Of a DNA stretch of 64,000 nt, positions 57,362 to 64,000 are shown piece after piece. The translations under genes and the position numbers were made by a program. The stretch is from Marsupella aquatica. Its lineage: Eukaryota > Marchantiophyta. Where the stretch lies: NCBI GenBank assembly GCA_973895155.1, contig OZ316893.1, positions 24,862,001 to 24,926,000 of the forward strand, read 5' to 3'. Under the pieces are notes generated by a model. That model saw nothing but the letters and a program-made list of their open reading frames with translations. It was not told the DNA's origin and ran no database searches. Position 1 is the stretch's first letter. Every line of letters begins with the position of its first letter.

Positions 57362-57615
57362 CTTTTATCTTGCTGTGGTTTATGCCCTGTTTTGGCTCCC
57401 TTGTTATTTGAGGTGGTTATCATGGTTTTTCTCCTTATTTTTCCTGTTTCTTGCTTGTTATTGGGTCAACTGCATTTGGGGGATACTGTTTCTTTTATCT
57501 TGATGTTGTTTATTTTCTGTTTTGGCCCCCTTATTGGGGTGGTCATAGTCGTATTTTCCTTGTTTTTTCCTGTTTCCTCCTTATTATTGGGTCTCCTGCC
57601 TCTGGGGATAATGTT
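57362..57615. repeat. ~131-bp T-rich duplication
   Basis: TTTTATCTTGCTGTGGTTTA near 57365 and TTTTATCTTGATGTTGTTTA near 57496 begin two diverged copies, each continuing CTGTTTTGGC(T/C)CCCTT, GGTGGT(T/C)AT and TTATTGGGTC. The hydrophobic frames across it are artefacts of T-richness. Confidence 0.7.
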
Positions 57616-60600
57616 TTGAGATTTGGCTCCTTTGGTTGGGAGTGTGCTTGTTAGCACTTGCCAGTTTCCATTTAGATGATAAGTTCCTGGATAGCTCTGC
57701 CAAGTGATAAGAGATTGACCTCCAGTTTCTAAGTGTCTACTATTTTGTGTGCAAAGGGCTGTGCTGGTCCCCTACTACAATTCTGATTCAGGTGAATGGT
57801 TCTTGAACAATACATTTATTACAACCCCTTGGGTCCCACCCTTAGATGTTATCCACCTGTCAGTTTTCATTCAGGTTATAAGAGAATATTTTGTGTGCAA
57901 AGAGCTTTGGTGAACCCAAAGTTGAGTGCAAAGTAAAACCCACTTTGGGATGGGGGTTTGCAAAAGCTGCTGCTCTTATGAAACCTGAGTTTTTCCAAGT
58001 CATATGTGTTGTGTGCAAAGGGCTTTGGTGCAATGGAGGTTTGTGCAAAATCTGGTGCTCTTACAAAGCTTGAACTTGTAGCCTTGCCAAAATGAAGAAT
58101 CATATGGGCAAGAGTGAAGTGGGGCAGAAAGAAGATGGAAATAGTTGGAGTAAAAAATGGGAGGGGGATGAAAGAGAATATCCAGTGCCTCACAAAATCA
58201 CTGTGAATAGTGTTTTGTGGTGCTTCAAGTCTTGAAACACTAAAATTGGTTTGGTTGCAATTCCTAAATCTGTTGTTGCTAAAGCACAAGACAATCTCGA
58301 GAGATGTAATTAAACAAGTAGAGGCCGGCATGGTTAACCAAGAATGAGATCGGACCAATGCACGGACCAATGAAAGTACATTTTTAATTAGGGTTTAGTG
58401 GCAACAAATCAGGTGCACACAATTGTTGCAGACTTAGACTGACTTAGCATGAGAAGGTTTCAATAATTCCTTCTAGGGCTAAATGTCACTTATTACACAA
58501 ATTAATGTAAATATGGATTACCACATAGTATTATTACATTCATATTTATGTAAAAATATGACTGATTCATTTGTAGAATTTTGTTTTTGTATTCATAATT
58601 TGTTTTCACATGATTCTGTCTCACTATGGATGTTAAAGCAATACCCCTCAAAGATCCTCATTTATTCTTGGTGTGATGCTTTTTGTTTTCTAAACTTTAT
58701 TATCAGTCAGCTTAATTAAAGATATTAAACTATATTATATTTAGCAGAAACTGGAATTTAATAAATATACCAGTATTGTCAAAATTGGTGTTAGATGGCT
58801 ATTGCTGGGCTACGCTTGCTTGGACAACTAATATTGAACAGACTTTGCACTTATGTGACACCACCAGTAGCTTGATAGGTAGCATTTAGAAATGTGAAGA
58901 CATACACCTTATGTGTGAAATGGGCGGCATGTGATAATGGGCAGTGTGATAAGAGACAGCATTGAATGGCTGGACCCAATTGGCAGAAATAAATGAGTTT
59001 TGCAGGAACACTCATCCATAATACTTTGGACAGCTCATTTGGATCTTGGAACTTTTCAAGGCACACTTTGAAAACAAATTTGGCACAAGTACCACTAACA
59101 GCCACTGTTTATTTTGGAATTTATTTGCCTTGGTGAACATTTGATCTGCTCACTTCCCATTATCTGCATTTTGAGTCATAGATAGCAGTTTTGTGGTCAA
59201 AGCAGAGATGATGGTCATACCCAAAAATTCCTCCAAAAGGTTATAGGGCCAGTGGAAATGCTCTTGTAAAGGAAGTTATATAGTTAAGGTCTCTGGCTGA
59301 CCTATAATTGGGTATAGCATCTACCACTGTCTGTCAAGGTGGGGTATGCACCTAGGTGGCATATGGGAGGTGCAGAGTTGTAAAATTTGGGAATCATAGG
59401 CCTACCAACTCGGCTAATATCATCTCAGCCAAGGGGTATTTGCTTGATGGACCGCAAAATGAAACTGTGACTTGATGAGACTCCTGAGGTTTTGGGCATG
59501 TTGGCTTAAGGCCTATCAAAGTCTATCAAGAGTCTGGATCACTCGAGGGTCCCATCAAGTAAGACTTTTCATTTTGGGAGTCCATCAAGTATATACCACT
59601 CTCGGCCAACCTCAATTTGGAGAAGATTGAAGATGAGCGCCCAGTAACAACATACAGGTTATCTGAGGGTGTGAAAAGGCCGTAATTATGGATCTGGTCT
59701 GGAGCTAGTTGAAACGAGATCGATTATTCAAGAGATACAAAGGTTTCTTGGATTTTCCGGTCCTTTGAGCTATGGCGGTACTGACAGTTATAGAGGAGAT
59801 TGGGGTCGACGTTTGAGATGATGATGATGATGATTCTCGTTTGACTCATGAACGAAGTGAGGCTGTATATTAGACTTTTGCACATACCCTTGGATAGAGA
59901 CTGTAGCTGTTCTCTGTTTCTTGGCTCTCCTGATGAGCAACCTAAGCAAGTTGCAATGTAGGTTTTATTGTGGACCCGTCATTTGAACATCCAGCTGATG
60001 TCTTGGACAAAAAGTCTAGGAGAGCTGAATTTCCGTGTTTATTTGCTCTAGACAATAGCATCCAAACGAAGCTTTTTGACTTGGTTATTGAGCCTGCACC
60101 GGCAACATTGACATATTCAGGGATGCAGGCCACCGTAAAATAGTCAGGCTATCAAATGACAACTTCGTGGCTATTTACTTTCCCTAGAAAACCATCAATC
60201 TGACTCTGCCTTCGAAACAACGAGAGCAGTTCCCCACTGGCCTCAGCATATTAAAGTCTGCTGACGAGGATAAAATATTCATGACGATATGACTTTAAAC
60301 CTCGTTTGCAGATACCTCTTCAGCCACAAGAATATTACAGTCGCCCACATATTTGCAAAGGAATTGACTATCACCGCCAATGAAGTCATGAATCCCAACA
60401 CGGACTGCAAGCAATGCAATCGTCGTAATATGTACAAAAAATATTATGTTACAGATTGAACAAACCCAAATTGCGCCATGCCAGATCCAGACTCGTAAGG
60501 GACTGCACTGTAGCTTTCTGTGACATTATATTCGTGGCATGTCGAAAGTTGCATGGACCACTTGGCAGTACAATCTAGAGAACGATTTCAAGCAAATCTT

Positions 60601-60680
60601 GCCTGCTAAACCCCTCCATATCCCGCAAACAATTTTCTATTTCAAATGCCAGGATGCGACGGTTGCCATTGCCAACTTGA
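57616..60680. other. intergenic, unrecognised frames
   Basis: A diverged duplication (GTGTGCAAAG(A/G)GCTTTGGTG) occurs at about 57890 and 58013. 58450-58800 is AT-rich. Two plus-strand frames look coding-like but are unplaced. At 59946-60143 the frame reads GFIVDPSFEHPADVLDKKSR, later KLFDLVIEPAPATLTYSG. At about 60309-60450 it reads LFSHKNITVAHIFAKELTI. No family is recognised; they may be decayed exons. A (GAT)n run is at 59818-59832. Confidence 0.35.
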
Positions 60681-62641
60681 CTACCTAGGGGTTTCTGACG
60701 TAGTCGTCCTGGACTTTTTCCTTGACCCAGGATCATTGCCTTGAGAATTATTTCCATCAATCACTTTAAGTTTGTTTTGAATGGCAGCAATCTTTGCGCT
60801 TTTACTAAGGGAGACAGCCGACGGTACTTGAGCACCCATATCCTTGGAAGTCGATGACCGTGCGTCCCTTTTTCGCAAAGGGGCATCGGCATTGCGAGTT
60901 ACCACTTTTTCATCGACAAAGCGAACAACAAGAGGTCGCCCAAAGGCCATCCGTCCATTCATACTCTCTTTCGCGCTCTCTGCATCCTGTTTCAAACCAG
61001 ATTTGGGATCAAACCAGTCAGCATTACTTGGTAAAAATATCTTTCAGAGAGAGGTCATGTTAATGCACACATACAGCTTCAACCCTCACCTTCCATACGG
61101 TTGTGTTTCTTTACAGTGAGGGGTTTGAAGTCTCAAGACATGAAACATAAATCATTTCCGGACAGCAGGTGTGGCACAGTAAGAGTGCCCAAAAAATATT
61201 AAAATAAGCAAGGTTAACAAACCAATAGGGCAAAGTTCACGGAAGAGAGGAAAGGCTCCCATGACAAGTCCGCTTCGTAATTTTCATCGTCTACAGACCT
61301 CTCGTCGATGGTATTCAACAAAGGCAAAACCCCGTGGCTCACCCCGTTTGGGACCATGAGTGTGCCACATGTATTCTTCACATCGGATTTTCCCAAACGG
61401 TGAGAACATCTTGATGATATGATATCTGCACATTCAGTCAATATTATCATTCAGTTCAGAGAAAGTCCCCAGTATAAGCCGTGCAGTGTTTGCGGACATA
61501 AGACTTGCTCACTGTCATCCACTAAGAGACCGAGATGAGAAAATATTCATTGCTGGAATAGCCCTTAATTTCTAGATGATTCCCACGTGTGAATAACCCC
61601 TTCATGTTCCCGAATGATCAGGAGATCAACAGAGCGATACCAAACTTATGAATGCTTTCTATTCACATTAGCATGAATCCAACATGCCATTTTCCTTAGA
61701 AATATCAAAATCTTTGATATTTCTGGTACTTCTGCCGCCTTAAGTATCTGTCCCTTGCCCGAATCGGGGACCTCTGGATTGCACTATTCATTTTTCCCTT
61801 CTAAAACCATACCCATTAGAGTTTGAGGTCAGGACGGAGGCCATGCAAGACTCTGCAACCTGATGAAATCAGTTGTTGTAAGGTAAGTAGACGCCGAATA
61901 CGGTTCTGGAAAAACTACAGATCCGAAAGTATCCGAAATGTCCCGCTGCACTGACGCACTTCAGATGAACTAAGATGCTTATTTCTCAGAGAAGTTGCTG
62001 ATCCTCTTGCTTAGTTTCCTTTGCAACTTCACCGTACTAGATTCAACTTCATGATTCTAGAACATTTTCATCCTGAACGTTTCGTCCCCTTCACCAGTTG
62101 GGAATCTTTTGGACTTCACTGTTAGTTTCATTAATATCAGGATTGCTTCGTTTATCATCCACTGGAAGAAAAGGATCCCACAACAGAAATTTGGGTGCCC
62201 TGACTACTGCTTTCGAATCATTGAACGAGGTACTCACTCAGTGACACGATGGTCAAGGTTGCCTAGGTAAAGCTTGTGCTCTCGGGTTTGCTCCCGAGTA
62301 TCGTTAACCAGTTCATGCTTGTCCACCCCCTGCAATGAGCCTCATCAGTGCACAGAACCAGAGAGAGAAAAAGTAGTGGGAGAGGGTTAAGGACGAATGA
62401 ATCAAACGATCGGCATTTAAAATGGACCCAGGATATCGAGTAGACGCACTCAGGATGAACCAGCACTTCTAAGGCATCAGTGATTCGTGTGACTACAACT
62501 TGTCAGACCTATTTCTAGCCTTCTGGACAATGCCCTCTTACAGTACGGGAAATATAAAAATGAAAAGTAAGGTTTTCTCTAATCAAAAAGAAAGAAAGAG
62601 AAAAATGGTTGCTCTCTACTTACAAGAGGGCGCTTCAGCAT
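60681..62641 (-). CDS. RBM18: RBM18-like RNA-binding protein
   Basis: Single-RRM nuclear RNA-binding protein; precise role unknown in plants. Exons (-): 62641-62624, 62329-62238, 61425-61299 and 60986-60681; 180 aa, near the ~190 aa of the human protein. The first coding exon is only 18 nt (MLKRPL) and joins GVDKHELVNDTREQTREHK. RNP2 is LYLGNLD, RNP1 is RGFAFVEY, and the RRM ends ...ESMNGRMAFGRPLVVRF. The C-terminal AKIAAIQNKLKVI block matches the AKIKAIEAKLK helix of RBM18, which fixes the family. The tail is K/R/S/T-rich. All joins keep frame, for example ACTGA/GTGAGT to GCAG/ATATCA. The tiny first exon is the least certain part. Confidence 0.88.
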
Positions 62642-63415
62642 TATGCCTGTATGACTTCTTGTGAGCAGAATCCCTTCCCTTACTGATCACCTCTGTGAAA
62701 ACAAATTCTTACGTCGAGAATGTGGATTCTACTTGAGAAGGTTTGCAGTTCTCAACATTTGCCCAGCCGTGTGAAACCATCATGACCTCCTGCACCAGTG
62801 AACACTTGTATATCTCCTGTCCCTGCTGCCGCTTTTTCTTCAGCATAGCTAGGACAACCCTAATCGACGATCAAACGCTGAAAAATTGAGACAGATCTCA
62901 GCTCTCCGACAGGCGAAACCGAATTACGAGACAGTCTATCTGCATCGTAGGTATTAATTACGAGGATCCGCCCAAACCATCATCCCGACCTCCACTTCCC
63001 TTCCATCTAGCGTAAAGCCCTCAGTACTCCGCTGCACAACACTTCCCCCTCCCAATCCGTGACTCTCGAGGGGGATCGACTACTAAACCATCTCCATCAC
63101 ACAATGCCAAGCCCTAAATCCCAAATCTGCGCCAGTGAGCTTTCATTCTCGCAGCAGCAGCTTTTTATTATCCGCACATCGAAAGCTTGACACCGATTAT
63201 GTATGTATTCCGGATTTGAACGCTCTGAAAGTTAGATATCTTCGGCAGTGTGATATATATGTGAAGGAGGTGTGGCTGGAATTCTTGACAAGTATGCGGA
63301 TCCAACAAGCACCTTCACCACACCTGCGCGAGCTCTCTGGTCCTGGATTTAGAAGACCACCAGCTTTCCGCTGCAGATAGTTGTTCTTCCGAGTGGGCTC
63401 CAGACTCCCTAGGAT
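62642..63415. other. RBM18 5' flank
   Basis: Probably holds the RBM18 promoter and leader. A plus-strand frame at 63135-63380 has no recognisable motif. No RNA gene was seen. Confidence 0.35.
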
Positions 63416-64000
63416 CCAAACGAAGGCACCCAAGTCGAACGACAAAGGGTAAATCCCTGCTCCAACGCAGAATTGCCTAAAAGAGCCGAATCAGAGATGA
63501 TAAAAAGTCTCCAGAGCATCCAAAAGAAGACACCCAAGTCGAGCGACAAGCAAATCCCTGCTCCACCGCAGTATTGAAGAAAAGAGCCGAATTAGAGATG
63601 ATAAAACAGTCACCACAGCATCCAAACGAAGACACCCAAGTCGAACTACAAAAAGTAAATCCCTGCTCCACCACAGAATTGCCAAAAAGAGCCGAATCAG
63701 AGATGATAAAACAGTCTCCACAGCATCCAAGCGAAGACACCCAAGTCGAACGAAAACTGATTTTCCCTGCTCCACCGCAGAAATGCCAAAAAGAGCCGAA
63801 TCAGAGATGATGAAACAGTCTCCAGAGCATCCAAAAGATGACACCCAAGTCGAACGACAACAGATTTTCCCTGCTCCACCGCAGAATTGCCAACAAGAGC
63901 TAAATCAGAGAAGATGAAACAGTCTCCAGAGCATCCAAAAGAAGACACCCAAGTCGAACGACAACGGATTTCCCTGCTCCACGGCAGAATTGCCAACAAG
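63416..64000. repeat. ~104-bp satellite, about 5.6 units, cut by window end
   Basis: Units start with CCAAACGAAGACACCCAAG or close variants at 63416, 63520, 63622, 63727, 63831 and 63935 (periods 102-105 bp). Shared blocks are TCCCTGCTCCACCGCAGAAT and AGAGCCGAATCAGAGATGAT. The array continues past the window. Because the period is not a multiple of three, the long frames on both strands shift phase from unit to unit and are unlikely to be coding. Confidence 0.9.

Noticed and set aside
57347-57654. Hydrophobic frames resembling membrane proteins
   Set aside because: They translate a T-rich tandem duplication in two overlapping frames; no start context or conserved motif.
63416-64000. CRISPR-like array
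   Set aside because: The units are whole tandem copies with no unique spacers, and the genome is eukaryotic.

Overview
The window is nuclear DNA of a land plant. Genes are split by GT-AG introns, intergenic DNA is full of non-autonomous repeats, and every confident gene is a plant-type nuclear gene. A bryophyte (liverwort or moss) is the best guess. The evidence is a complete bacterial-type class A penicillin-binding protein gene of the plastid peptidoglycan pathway (kept in mosses, lycophytes and some streptophyte algae), an F420-NADP-oxidoreductase-like gene, and tandem single-exon acyltransferases with fungal-type motifs. The species is not proven by the sequence.

Layout. 1-5150: gene-free, repeat-rich DNA. 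5150-12307 (+): a IIIf-type bHLH regulator of the TT8/GL3 class with a long 5' leader, seven coding exons including a 15-nt microexon, and an ACT-like C-terminus. 12308-20100: repeats, including a tRNA-derived SINE, a terminal-inverted-repeat (TIR) element and a foldback element nested in a related copy. 21208-21290: an exon remnant resembling chlorophyll b reductase. 21544-23781 (+): CDC23/APC8 of the anaphase-promoting complex. 25600-28430: more repeats and a second SINE copy. 28691-29755 (+): an intronless calmodulin-lysine N-methyltransferase. 32223-36431 (+): plastid APS reductase, nine exons, with a CxxS instead of CxxC redox motif. 38288-39619 (-): an F420/NADP-oxidoreductase-like protein, two exons. 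40128-48832: a ~4.5-kb tandem segmental duplication carrying two acyltransferase genes (both -); one has a C-terminal tail encoded by a dispersed repeat. 49094-55829 (-): the 20-exon class A PBP, whose transpeptidase SxxK motif reads STLE. 56200-60680: repeats and unrecognised sequence. 60681-62641 (-): an RBM18-like RNA-binding protein. 63416-64000: a ~104-bp satellite running off the window edge.

The genes are independent eukaryotic units (cell cycle, flavonoid-type regulation, sulfate assimilation, calmodulin methylation, plastid peptidoglycan, RNA binding), not one pathway. All multi-exon models were built by hand from conserved protein motifs, GT-AG borders and reading-frame continuity; every model sums to a whole number of codons. 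The most notable points are the two catalytic-motif substitutions (PBP SxxE, APS reductase CxxS), the duplicated acyltransferase block with a repeat-derived tail, and several element families definable within this one window.
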